Source: Leptofilum sp965223285 (GTDB lineage Bacteria > Chloroflexota > Anaerolineae > Promineifilales > Promineifilaceae). From it: DNA of 64,000 bases. The DNA is taken from positions 5,022,001-5,086,000 of the forward strand of contig NZ_OZ244997.1 of NCBI RefSeq assembly GCF_965223285.1, written 5' to 3'. A program made the position numbers and the translations under genes. The stretch's first letter is position 1. Each line of letters starts with the position of its first letter. This document shows positions 14,782-22,621 of this stretch, one piece after another. The notes below the pieces were generated by a model that was given only the letters and a program-made list of their open reading frames with translations, did not search any database and was not told the origin of the DNA.

Positions 14782-16569
14782 TTAGTAGACGCGCTCCTTA
14801 GGCTCGTAGCGGCCCAGGGTGACGGGTTTGTAATCCAGGCGATACTCACCCTCTTTGTCGCGAAAGTAGAAGGTGTGTTTTAACCATTCAGCATCATTAC
14901 GTTTCTGATAATCATCACGGGCGTGACCACCTCGGCTTTCGGTTCTGGCGCGGGCAGAAACGGCCGTTACTTCAGCCAGTTCTAGCAAGCAACCCAGCTC
15001 CCACGCTTCTAGCAGGTCCGTGTTGAACTGTTTCCCCTTGTCATCAATCTGAATGTTGCGGTTGAATGATTCAAGCAGTTCTTGGAGGTCGGAAACGGCC
15101 GTGCCCATCGTTTCTTCTGTGCGGAATACGCCCACGTTGGCCGTCATCGTCTTTTGCATTTTGGTGCGCAATTCGGCTGGCTTCACGCCGCCGCTGCCAT
15201 TGCGCAACCGCTCAAACTCTGCCATCACCTCGGCGGCCGGATTGTCCGGCAGCGGCAGCAAATCAGCCTGGTTGCAATATTCTGCCATGTGCATACCAGA
15301 ACGGCGGCCAAACACGACCAGGTCTACCAGCGAGTTGGTTCCCAAGCGGTTAGCACCATGTACCGAAACACAGGCGCATTCACCAGCCGCATACAGACCA
15401 TCAATCAAACTGCCATCCACATCGGCCAAAACACGGCCGTCTACATCCGTCGGAATGCCACCCATTGCGTAATGAGCCGTTGGCTGTACAGGCATTGGTT
15501 CGTGTACAGGGTCCACGCCCAGGTAGGTTCGCGTAAAGTCAGCAATATCTGGTAGCTTCGCTTCAATATAATCTCGGTCGATGCGGCGTTTTTCCCCCGC
15601 CTGTTCAAAGTAATGGTTCACCGTTTCCGGGCGAATATCCAGGTGAACGTAATTCTGTCCGTTGATGCCGCGTCCAGCCTGTACTTCCAGGAAGATGGCA
15701 CGGCTCACAACGTCGCGGCTGGCCAAATCTTTAATAGTGGGCGCGTATTTTTCCATAAAACGCTCCCCTTTGCTGTTTATCAATACGCCACCCTCACCGC
15801 GCACACCTTCTGTAATGAGTACACCCAGACGGAAGATGCCAGTGGGGTGGAATTGGAAAAACTCCATATCTTCCAGCGGTACGCCGCGCCGCAAACAAAT
15901 GGCTGCCCCATCCCCAGTGAGCGAATGGGCGTTGGAGGTGACCTCCCAACAGCGACCCCAGCCACCAGTGGCAAAATGCACCGCTTTGCTGTGGAAAATA
16001 TGAAAATCACCGGTGCTAATCTCGATGGCCACCACGCCACGTACGGTGTTGTCCACGCGAATCAGGTCTACCACATGGAACTCATCAAAGAAATTGACCT
16101 TGTTCTTAATGCACTGTTGGTACAGCGTTTGCAAAATCATGTGGCCAGTGCGGTCGGCCGCGTGGCAGGCACGTTGTACTGGTTTGCCCGTATCATTGTT
16201 GGTGTGGCCGCCAAAGCGACGCTGTGAAATGGTGCCGTTTGGATAGCGATCAAAGGGTAGCCCCATATGTTCCAGTTCAATGACGGTTTCAACTGCTTCT
16301 TTACATAAAACGTCTACGGCGTCCTGATCAGCTAAATAGTCTGAACCTTTCACCGTATCGTAAGCGTGCCATTCCCATCTATCTTCTTCCATGTTGCCTA
16401 AGGCGGCACCAATGCCACCTTGTGCCGCTCCGGTGTGGGAGCGGGTGGGATACAGCTTGGAAATGACGGCAACGTTGGCGCTTTTACTGGCGTACAACGC
16501 AGCCATTAGTCCGGCACCGCCTGCACCTACGATGACGGCGTCGAACGTGTGAGTTTTTACATTAGCCAT
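14782..16569 (-). CDS. sdhA: Succinate dehydrogenase flavoprotein subunit
   Basis: The 595-residue enzyme oxidises succinate to fumarate. The N-terminal FAD site reads DAVIVGAGGAGLMAALYA. The covalent-FAD histidine lies in TRSHTGAAQGGIGAAL. Substrate and proton-shuttle regions include HPTGIF, the 'ITEGVRGEGG' block, and GGHTNNDTG. The C-terminal helical domain (TESRGGHARDDYQKR) is present. I chose ATG at 16569 (MANVKTHTFD), preceded by an AGGAT-type ribosome-binding site, over a TTG at 16608. The operon order sdhC, sdhD, sdhA, sdhB is conventional. It sits on the inner face of the membrane. Confidence 0.94.
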   Translation of the reverse strand: MANVKTHTFDAVIVGAGGAGLMAALYASKSANVAVISKLYPTRSHTGAAQGGIGAALGNMEEDRWEWHAYDTVKGSDYLADQDAVDVLCKEAVETVIELEHMGLPFDRYPNGTISQRRFGGHTNNDTGKPVQRACHAADRTGHMILQTLYQQCIKNKVNFFDEFHVVDLIRVDNTVRGVVAIEISTGDFHIFHSKAVHFATGGWGRCWEVTSNAHSLTGDGAAICLRRGVPLEDMEFFQFHPTGIFRLGVLITEGVRGEGGVLINSKGERFMEKYAPTIKDLASRDVVSRAIFLEVQAGRGINGQNYVHLDIRPETVNHYFEQAGEKRRIDRDYIEAKLPDIADFTRTYLGVDPVHEPMPVQPTAHYAMGGIPTDVDGRVLADVDGSLIDGLYAAGECACVSVHGANRLGTNSLVDLVVFGRRSGMHMAEYCNQADLLPLPDNPAAEVMAEFERLRNGSGGVKPAELRTKMQKTMTANVGVFRTEETMGTAVSDLQELLESFNRNIQIDDKGKQFNTDLLEAWELGCLLELAEVTAVSARARTESRGGHARDDYQKRNDAEWLKHTFYFRDKEGEYRLDYKPVTLGRYEPKERVY

Positions 16570-16618
16570 GTTATCCTGCACTTTTTGGTTAAATAGTCTG
16601 ATTAGCAATTCAATTAGT

Positions 16619-16690
16619 GGAGAACGAAAAGTGATTTAGAAACAAGTTGGCAAAGAAACTTTCGTTCTCCTTTAAGCAAAGTAAATCACG
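16619..16690. repeat. Nested inverted repeat upstream of sdhA
   Basis: GGAGAACGAAA pairs with TTTCGTTCTCC, and further out GTGATTTA pairs with TAAATCAC. It lies in the 160-bp gap between sdhD and sdhA, where it could stabilise or process the operon mRNA. Part of it (TAAATCAC) recalls the 113-bp repeat near 47837. Confidence 0.4.
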
Positions 16691-16729
16691 ATTCACGCAA
16701 GCGTTTTTCAAGGGCCATCCGTGACTTAC

Positions 16730-17152
16730 TTAGCTGGGTAAATTTTGAGCGGCTTGCCGGGCAGCTTCGGGATCAAATAGGGCGATGCCCACAGCGGCCC
16801 AAATGACGGTTACAACCACAAAGATTGCCAAGACAATGTTCACAATGCGAATTGTCCGGGGGTTGTGAATGTAATCTTCCAGCACGTTGCGAAGGCCGTT
16901 GACCCCGTGCGGAATGGCAAAGATAAGCAAGAAGATGTCATATGCCTTCCACCCCCAGGAGTTCCACTGTTCCGCCACGAAAATAAGTGTGAGGTTGCCA
17001 CTACTATTGAGGATGTGTTGTATCATCATGTGGCCCACTGCCAAAATGAGCAGGATAAGGCCAGACATACGCATGAACATATAAGCGTATCGTTCAAAGT
17101 TGAATTTTACCTGCACCTTGCGGCGCGTCATGGTTGATGTTGCAGATGTCAT
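16730..17152 (-). CDS. sdhD: Succinate dehydrogenase hydrophobic membrane anchor subunit
   Basis: The 140-residue protein has three transmembrane helices (about residues 25-45, 65-85, 105-125). A histidine in ILAVGHMMIQHIL is a candidate haem b or quinone-site ligand, and IPHGVNGLRNVLEDY is the typical anchor motif. It lies 11 bp after sdhC. It holds the SdhAB dimer on the membrane and helps bind quinone. Named by operon position and topology rather than strong sequence identity. Confidence 0.8.
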   Translation of the reverse strand: MTSATSTMTRRKVQVKFNFERYAYMFMRMSGLILLILAVGHMMIQHILNSSGNLTLIFVAEQWNSWGWKAYDIFLLIFAIPHGVNGLRNVLEDYIHNPRTIRIVNIVLAIFVVVTVIWAAVGIALFDPEAARQAAQNLPS

Positions 17153-17163
17153 TTTTTGCTCCC

Positions 17164-17613
17164 TTACCCAATATAATCACTTAAACGGGGGAATGCCCAG
17201 CAGGCAGCTGCGCCCAGTTCGCTACAGCGGCTAAAAAATTCGAACAGCATGTAGATGGCAATAGGCACGAAGACGACAGCGAATAGAACCCAAACGATAG
17301 TTGCGCTCTTTTTTTGGTACATCCACCATTCTGGTTTGAAATCCAGAATAGTAATGCGAATGCCATTAAAGGCGTGGTACAAAACAGCCGCCATGACGCC
17401 AAGTTCACTAACGGCAATCACGGGATACTTGAAGACGGCGATAGACCAAGCATATAGTTCGGGGTAGAAGTGTGCGTTGGCCGTGTCCCAGACGTGTAAA
17501 ACAAGGAAGGCTAGAATAGCCAGGCCAGATACGCGATGGGCTATCCAGCTATAATGCCCGCTTTTCCCGCGATACCTTACACTTTCACGTATGGTGAGTA
17601 TCAAAGATGACAT
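17164..17613 (-). CDS. sdhC: Succinate dehydrogenase cytochrome b subunit
   Basis: The 149-residue protein has three membrane helices. It contains SGHYSWIAHRVSGLAILAFLVLHV, with the RxSG motif (HRVSG) and His ligands, then VLYHAFNGIRITILDF with the conserved H-A-x-N-G-(I/L)-R block. These are hallmarks of SdhC cytochrome b556. I chose the ATG at 17613; upstream in-frame codons would add a poorly conserved N-terminus. It is the first gene of the operon, so the promoter should lie in the 372-bp gap to its right. Confidence 0.88.
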   Translation of the reverse strand: MSSLILTIRESVRYRGKSGHYSWIAHRVSGLAILAFLVLHVWDTANAHFYPELYAWSIAVFKYPVIAVSELGVMAAVLYHAFNGIRITILDFKPEWWMYQKKSATIVWVLFAVVFVPIAIYMLFEFFSRCSELGAAACWAFPRLSDYIG

Positions 17614-17985
17614 AGTGCTCCTTCTTCCACTGCTGTGTGGATGTGATGGTGATGACAACGGCCGTACTCTTCGAGGCATTACCAATTTATAGTTACACTT
17701 AACGGCCGTTTACTTCAATGAAAACGACAATTTGGGGATCGTTTTCACATAAAACCAAGTTGCGCTGATTATAGCACGTTTGTTGGTGAAGGTAAGGAAT
17801 ATCGTAAGGGGATACAATCAATTTTGCGGTATAATTGCAGCAGAGTTCGTTTGGCAAAAATGGGCCATATTTTAGGTGACGGACACAAACTATTGCCATT
17901 TCGGCTTATGAATTTGTGAATATCTTCGATACCAGATAGTTGGATGCTTGTCTTGCTTTTTAGCGACTGCTACACTTAATTTCTA
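17614..17985. promoter_or_regulatory. Divergent intergenic region between sdhC and the GNAT gene
   Basis: This 372-bp gap must hold promoters for the sdh operon (minus) and the plus-strand gene at 17986. A clear TATAAT lies at about 17831 (GCGGTATAATTGCAGCAG, plus direction), but no strong -35 box stands before it. Two ACGGCCGT palindromes fall at 17657 and 17701. No gene is visible. Confidence 0.4.
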
Positions 17986-19038
17986 ATGATACGACCATTT
18001 AATTTACGCGATCTGCCGCTGGTTCACCGTTTGAGCGAGTTGGGGGTTTCCCTCCATACGGAATCTGCCCTGACCAAGAATTTGCACCCAACACGGGGTG
18101 CGCTTTTTAGCTTGGTTGGCGGCGATTTTCCTACATATGTGTGGAAGTCGGACAGCAACGGCTTGGCGGGTTTTATTCAGCTTTGCCTGGATGAGGAGAG
18201 CGTTCATGCTCATATTTTGTACCTAAGCTCTACCCATGATGGGCCAATGGAGGCAACGGGCAACGGCACGGCCGTATCTGGGGCAAAAGGTGTGGCGGGA
18301 CAACGGCCGTATCTGGTGAATGAAAATGTGTGGCTGCCGCTTTTAGACCAGGCCGTTGTCGAAGCCGGACAGCGTGGCATTCATAGCCTTGTGGCCGAAG
18401 TGGATGAGCTGAGTGATGAGTTGCCTGTGCTGCGACGTGCGGGCTTTGTGGTTTATACCCGACAAGATGTGTGGGTATTGGCCCCTGACGAAGCGCGCCA
18501 GGCAGAAAACGAAACAAATTTATTGAGACCCCGCCAGGCGGAGGACGATTGGGATATTCAGCTACTGTATGCCAACACCGTGCCGCGCCTGGTGCAGTTG
18601 GTGGAGCCAATGCCGCCACTGCACGACGGGGCAGGTTGGGTGTTACATGAAGAGAATGAATTAGCTGCGTTTGTGCATGTTCATGTGGGGCCAGTGGCTA
18701 CCTGGATGCGACTGTTTATCCATCCGAGCGCAGAAATACGGGCAGAGCGGATTATTACGGCCGTTGTGCAAAAAACACCTGCTGCCGCCACAAGGCCGAT
18801 CTACTGCTGCGTGCGTCGTTACCAAAGCTGGGTACAAACCGCACTGGAACGATCTGGCTTTACTTCATGGGGGAGCCAAGCCGTGATGGTGAAGCACATT
18901 GTGCAAAAAGCAGCCAAACCACTCACAGATTTATCGGCAGCATTAGAAGCGCAGGGTATTACGCCCACTGCGCCACTGATTCGACAATACCAAAACACGG
19001 GGCAATCAGAGAAACAATCAACCCCGAAACCAATTTAA
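17986..19038 (+). CDS. Tandem GNAT-like N-acetyltransferase domain protein
   Basis: The 350-residue protein looks like two GNAT-type halves. The first opens MIRPFNLRDLPLVHRLSELG, with VNENVWLPLLDQAVVEAGQRGIHSLVAEV near its end. The second opens LLRPRQAEDDWDIQLLYANTVP and includes WVLHEENELAAFVHVHVGP and IIYCC-like strands. The acetyl-CoA loop (R/Q-x-x-G-x-G/A) is not clear in either half, so activity is uncertain. Within the first half two ACGGCCGTATCTGG copies 35 bases apart encode a low-conservation loop. It lies 28 bp before the R3H ATPase gene. Confidence 0.6.
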   Translation: MIRPFNLRDLPLVHRLSELGVSLHTESALTKNLHPTRGALFSLVGGDFPTYVWKSDSNGLAGFIQLCLDEESVHAHILYLSSTHDGPMEATGNGTAVSGAKGVAGQRPYLVNENVWLPLLDQAVVEAGQRGIHSLVAEVDELSDELPVLRRAGFVVYTRQDVWVLAPDEARQAENETNLLRPRQAEDDWDIQLLYANTVPRLVQLVEPMPPLHDGAGWVLHEENELAAFVHVHVGPVATWMRLFIHPSAEIRAERIITAVVQKTPAAATRPIYCCVRRYQSWVQTALERSGFTSWGSQAVMVKHIVQKAAKPLTDLSAALEAQGITPTAPLIRQYQNTGQSEKQSTPKPI

Positions 19039-19066
19039 AACAAAGCGTAATCACGCTATAGAATTT

Positions 19067-20719
19067 ATGAATTTATCACAAACAGAACAAGCAAAAGAAG
19101 ATTTACAAAAGCTGCTACAAATTTTGCCGGCGTCAATCACAGAAAAACTTAAATCAATTGGTCGTGAGGTTGAGCTGCTAGAAGTGGTGATGGATTTCGG
19201 TCGCCAACCAACGGCTCGCTATACTGACGGCGAGATTGTGCTTCGCCAGGAAGAGGTAACGGCCGTCGAAATTACGGCCGTTGTCAACGGCATTGGTGAT
19301 TTTGATGATGACAACCGGGCTGGCATCGCCCGCACCCTGCACCGCATCTCCGGCATTCGTAACCGCAAAGGGGAAGTGGTTGGCCTTACCTGCCGCGTTG
19401 GACGGGCCGTCTACGGCACCATCGATATTATCGAAGACATTATCGCCGATGGACATAGCATCTTACTGCTGGGGCGACCTGGCGTAGGCAAAACCACGAT
19501 GCTGCGCGAGATGGCACGCATTCTGGCCGAAAAACGGCGTGTTGTCATCGTAGACACTTCCAATGAAATTGGCGGCGATGGCGATATTCCTCATCCGGCT
19601 GTGGGGCGCGCCCGCCGAATGCAGGTGCCGCGTCCCGCACACCAGCACGAAACGATGATCGAGGCGGTTGAGAATCATAATCCCGAAGTGATCATTATTG
19701 ACGAGATTGGACGTGAGCGCGAAGCGGCTGCAGCTCGCACCATTAACGAGCGGGCTGTGCAGCTCATCGGCACCGCCCACGGCAATACGCTAGAAAATCT
19801 GTTATTGAATCCGACATTATCTGATCTGGTGGGCGGTATTGAAAGCGTCACGCTCTCCGATGATGAAGCGCGGCGGCGCGGGACGCAAAAAACAGTGTTG
19901 GAACGTCGCGCCCCGCCCACGTTTGACGTGCTGATTGAAATTCAGGATCGAGAAAAGCTGCTGGTTCACCCCGACGTGACAGCATCTGTCGATTCCATGC
20001 TGCGCGGCCAGCCGTTCCGGGTGGAGTTCCGCTCGCGGGATGAAGCGGGCAAAGTGCAGGTGGAGCAGCAAAATGCGGTGGTCACATCAGCGGCCGTTAC
20101 TGGGCGGCGGGAAACCCGCCCCCGTAAAGATAAGGATCGAGAAGACAGGAACGGCCGTATCTTCACCAATGGCAGCGGCAGCAAAGCCAATGGACAGCAG
20201 GTGGAGCTACCGCCAGAGCAGGCACTCATTGAAGAACGTCCTGAATCGCTGCATGTGTTCGCCTACGGCGTAGCGCGGAATCGGCTGATTCAGGCAGCCA
20301 AGCGACTCAAGGTACATATTACTTTAGTAAACACCCTTAGCGAAGCGGACGTGTTGGTGACGCTAAAAAGCTACTATCGCAAGCGGCGGCAGCTCATTAA
20401 TGATGCCGAGCGGCGGCGGACGCCCGTGTATGTGCTGCGGGCCAATACCATTAACCAAATGGAGAGCTTTCTAATTCAGGTGATGAATCTGGAGGGGCCG
20501 CAAGCGACGGACCCGTTTGAGGCTGCCATTGCCGAGGCAGAGCGCGGCATTGAGCTAATTCAGGCTGGGCAAGCCTCTGTTGATTTACGGCCCGTGGGCA
20601 GTGCTATTCGGCGGTATCAGCACCAAATGGTGCGGCAGGCGAATTTGGTTTCGCACAGCTACGGCAAAGAGCCAAATCGGTATGTGCGTATCTTCAGTGC
20701 CAGCCGCGAAAATAGCTAA
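19067..20719 (+). CDS. R3H-domain AAA ATPase (Ycf45/SpoIIIAA-like)
   Basis: The 550-residue protein has an N-terminal region with DFGRQPTARYTDGEIVL, then a P-loop ATPase. Walker A is LLLGRPGVGKTTMLREMARI, then VIVDTSNEIGGDGDIPH and Walker B EVIIIDEIGRE, with AHGNTLENLLLNP. This is the single-stranded nucleic-acid-binding R3H/Ycf45 family, related to the SpoIIIAA ATPase. The C-terminus has an R3H-like helix (VGSAIRRYQHQMVRQANLVSHSYGKEPNRYVRI). It is widespread in cyanobacteria, plastids and Chloroflexota. The likely role is in nucleic-acid metabolism; the precise function is unknown. Confidence 0.85.
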   Translation: MNLSQTEQAKEDLQKLLQILPASITEKLKSIGREVELLEVVMDFGRQPTARYTDGEIVLRQEEVTAVEITAVVNGIGDFDDDNRAGIARTLHRISGIRNRKGEVVGLTCRVGRAVYGTIDIIEDIIADGHSILLLGRPGVGKTTMLREMARILAEKRRVVIVDTSNEIGGDGDIPHPAVGRARRMQVPRPAHQHETMIEAVENHNPEVIIIDEIGREREAAAARTINERAVQLIGTAHGNTLENLLLNPTLSDLVGGIESVTLSDDEARRRGTQKTVLERRAPPTFDVLIEIQDREKLLVHPDVTASVDSMLRGQPFRVEFRSRDEAGKVQVEQQNAVVTSAAVTGRRETRPRKDKDREDRNGRIFTNGSGSKANGQQVELPPEQALIEERPESLHVFAYGVARNRLIQAAKRLKVHITLVNTLSEADVLVTLKSYYRKRRQLINDAERRRTPVYVLRANTINQMESFLIQVMNLEGPQATDPFEAAIAEAERGIELIQAGQASVDLRPVGSAIRRYQHQMVRQANLVSHSYGKEPNRYVRIFSASRENS

Positions 20720-20797
20720 ACTCTTTTAGCCACAGCGGGTATAGAAAAAAACCTCTTCACCCGCTGTGGCTAATAATTTCGATTTAGGGATTTGTGC

Positions 20798-21427
20798 ATG
20801 TTTGTTACATTTGAAGGGCCAGAGGGCAGTGGGAAATCTAGCCAGATTGCTCTACTGGCTCCATTTCTGCAAGCGCAAGGATTTTCAGTTGTCACCACGC
20901 GAGAGCCGGGCGGCACGCCCATTGGGGATGAAATCCGAGCCTGTGTGCACAATGTGGCAAACAGTGCCATGATCCCTGTTGCCGAAATGTTGCTTTACTC
21001 AGCCTCGCGGGCGCAACACGTGGGGGAGTTGATACGGCCGTCCCTCGCTGCTGGCCACATTGTGCTCTGTGACCGTTTTGCTGACAGCACTATTGCCTAT
21101 CAGGGATACGGCCGTGGGCTTGACATTGCCCAGTTGCAGCAGGTAACCCAAATTGCAACGCAGGGTTTGCAGCCAGACATCACTTTCTTGCTGGATGTGG
21201 ATGTGGAACAAGGGTTGGCACGCCGTGCCAGCGGTGGCTTGGAGATGAATCGGCTCGATTTAGAAACGGTTCACTTTCACCAGCGGGTACGGGATGGGTA
21301 CCATGCGCTGGCCGATGCTGACCCTGAACGGTGGGTAGTCGTCAATGCAGAACGGCCGTTGTCACTAATCCAAGAGGAACTACGCACAAAACTACTAGAA
21401 AGGCTGAAGGAAACGGCCGTTCGTTAA
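20798..21427 (+). CDS. tmk: Thymidylate kinase
   Basis: This 209-residue enzyme phosphorylates dTMP to dTDP. It has the P-loop FVTFEGPEGSGKSSQIALL, the DR-x signature region CDRFADSTIAYQGYGRGLD, TREPGGTPIGDEIR and the LID-like RRASGGLEMNRLD block. The last three together are diagnostic of Tmk. I chose the ATG at 20798, with a TTAGGGA ribosome-binding site. Two palindromes fall inside the gene and a third at its stop. It is the plus-strand gene before FmdB and gmk, a nucleotide-metabolism group. Confidence 0.93.
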   Translation: MFVTFEGPEGSGKSSQIALLAPFLQAQGFSVVTTREPGGTPIGDEIRACVHNVANSAMIPVAEMLLYSASRAQHVGELIRPSLAAGHIVLCDRFADSTIAYQGYGRGLDIAQLQQVTQIATQGLQPDITFLLDVDVEQGLARRASGGLEMNRLDLETVHFHQRVRDGYHALADADPERWVVVNAERPLSLIQEELRTKLLERLKETAVR

Positions 21428-21434
21428 CCCAACA

Positions 21435-21818
21435 TTAGGCATCTAAAGGCAAGTCTGCACCACCAGCTAAATCCGGCATTGACTGTTCAATTGATTCTGG
21501 TGACTCGCCCTTTTCCAAACGGTCAACCACCTCATTGAACTCATCCCCCATATCTTCCCCCATTTCCTGCCCCATTTTTCGCATGAACTTGCCCAAAGAT
21601 TGGGGATCGTTTTCATCCAGACCAGAAAGATCCGCATCCATCATGCTATCCAGCCGCGCATCCTCAGATTTCGCCACAGCCACCCGGCTAATCCGTCGCT
21701 TCATTTCCTGGCTTTGACAATGTGGACAAACAGGTGGAACCTTGCCATACTCACTGTATGAAAATTGTAATCTGGCATATTTGCCACATGCCGAACATTG
21801 AAAATCATAAAAAGGCAT
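21435..21818 (-). CDS. FmdB-family zinc-ribbon protein
   Basis: The 127-residue protein opens MPFYDFQCSACGKYARLQF, with a second CPHCQSQEM pair at about residue 32. This forms the CxxC...CxxC zinc ribbon of the FmdB family. The rest is acidic, with MGQEMGEDMGDEFNEVVDRLEKGESPESIEQSMPDL, a negatively charged helical tail. It is minus-strand and convergent with tmk, 7 bp away. Its function is not established beyond a possible regulatory or nucleic-acid-linked role. Confidence 0.8.
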   Translation of the reverse strand: MPFYDFQCSACGKYARLQFSYSEYGKVPPVCPHCQSQEMKRRISRVAVAKSEDARLDSMMDADLSGLDENDPQSLGKFMRKMGQEMGEDMGDEFNEVVDRLEKGESPESIEQSMPDLAGGADLPLDA

Positions 21819-21894
21819 TGCTAGAATCCTTACACTTTTTCATGATTATACGTTTCAATAAGACACATATCAAACAGTCAAAACGAGGTAGAAT

Positions 21895-22518
21895 GTGGTA
21901 ACAGACAGCTTGTACCGAAAAGAAAATCACCCAAAACTTATCATTATTTCTGGCCCTTCTGGAGTTGGTAAAGACACCATTGCCCGCAATTTAATTGATA
22001 CAGATCCCAAGCGGTTTTATTTTGTGGTGACTGCTACTACTCGTCCGCCAAGAGCCGGTGAAGTTCATGGTGAAGATTATTTTTTCTTTAGCAATGATGA
22101 ATTTGCCGAAATGATAGAAAACAACGAGCTTCTGGAGTATGCAGTTGTTTACAACGATTACAAAGGGATTCCAAAGCAGCAAATTCGGGATGCGTTAGAA
22201 AGCGGGCGGGATGTGATTATGCGGGTCGATGTTCAGGGGGCAGCAACCATCCGAAAATTATTACCCAATGCAATTTCTGTCTTTTTAACGACAGAAACGG
22301 AAGAGGAATTAGTACGTCGCTTGGTAGAGCGCAAATCAGAAACGGCCGAAGGACTGAAACTAAGAATCGCGGCCGCTCGACAGGAAATGAAGCGAATTAA
22401 AGAATTTGATTACTGGGTGATTAATGCAGAAGCACAACAAGAGCGCGCCGTTCGGGAAATCCTAAGCATTATCGAGGCCGCACACTGCCGGGTTCGGCAA
22501 AAACCAATCCAGCTCTAA
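21895..22518 (+). CDS. gmk: Guanylate kinase
   Basis: The 207-residue enzyme converts GMP to GDP. It has the P-loop IISGPSGVGKDTIARNL, the guanylate-kinase signature TTRPPRAGEVHGEDYFF (the T-[ST]-R-x2-[KR]-x2-E block), and VLRR-like LID residues ETEEELVRRLVERKSET. The frame starts with GTG at 21895; no in-frame ATG lies near and the length then matches the family. A strong hairpin terminator follows 31 bp after the stop. Confidence 0.93.
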   Translation: MVTDSLYRKENHPKLIIISGPSGVGKDTIARNLIDTDPKRFYFVVTATTRPPRAGEVHGEDYFFFSNDEFAEMIENNELLEYAVVYNDYKGIPKQQIRDALESGRDVIMRVDVQGAATIRKLLPNAISVFLTTETEEELVRRLVERKSETAEGLKLRIAAARQEMKRIKEFDYWVINAEAQQERAVREILSIIEAAHCRVRQKPIQL

Positions 22519-22549
22519 CCAGCCAAAAAATTTTTAATTCGAAAACAAA

Positions 22550-22585
22550 AGCGGGTTGGCAACTAGTTGCCAACCCGCTCTTTTT
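22550..22585. terminator. Bidirectional Rho-independent terminator
   Basis: AGCGGGTTGGCAACT is followed directly by its perfect complement AGTTGCCAACCCGCT, then CTTTTTAC. On the other strand an A/T-rich run also follows. It lies between the convergent gmk and subtilase genes and can stop transcription from both sides. Confidence 0.88.
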
Positions 22586-22621
22586 ACCTTACTGGCAGAC
22601 TAAGCTGCCTGACAGGAGCTG

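Noticed and set aside
16608..16610. Upstream TTG start for sdhA
   Set aside because: The extra 13 residues are not part of the flavoprotein family's N-terminus, and the ATG at 16569 has a better ribosome-binding site.
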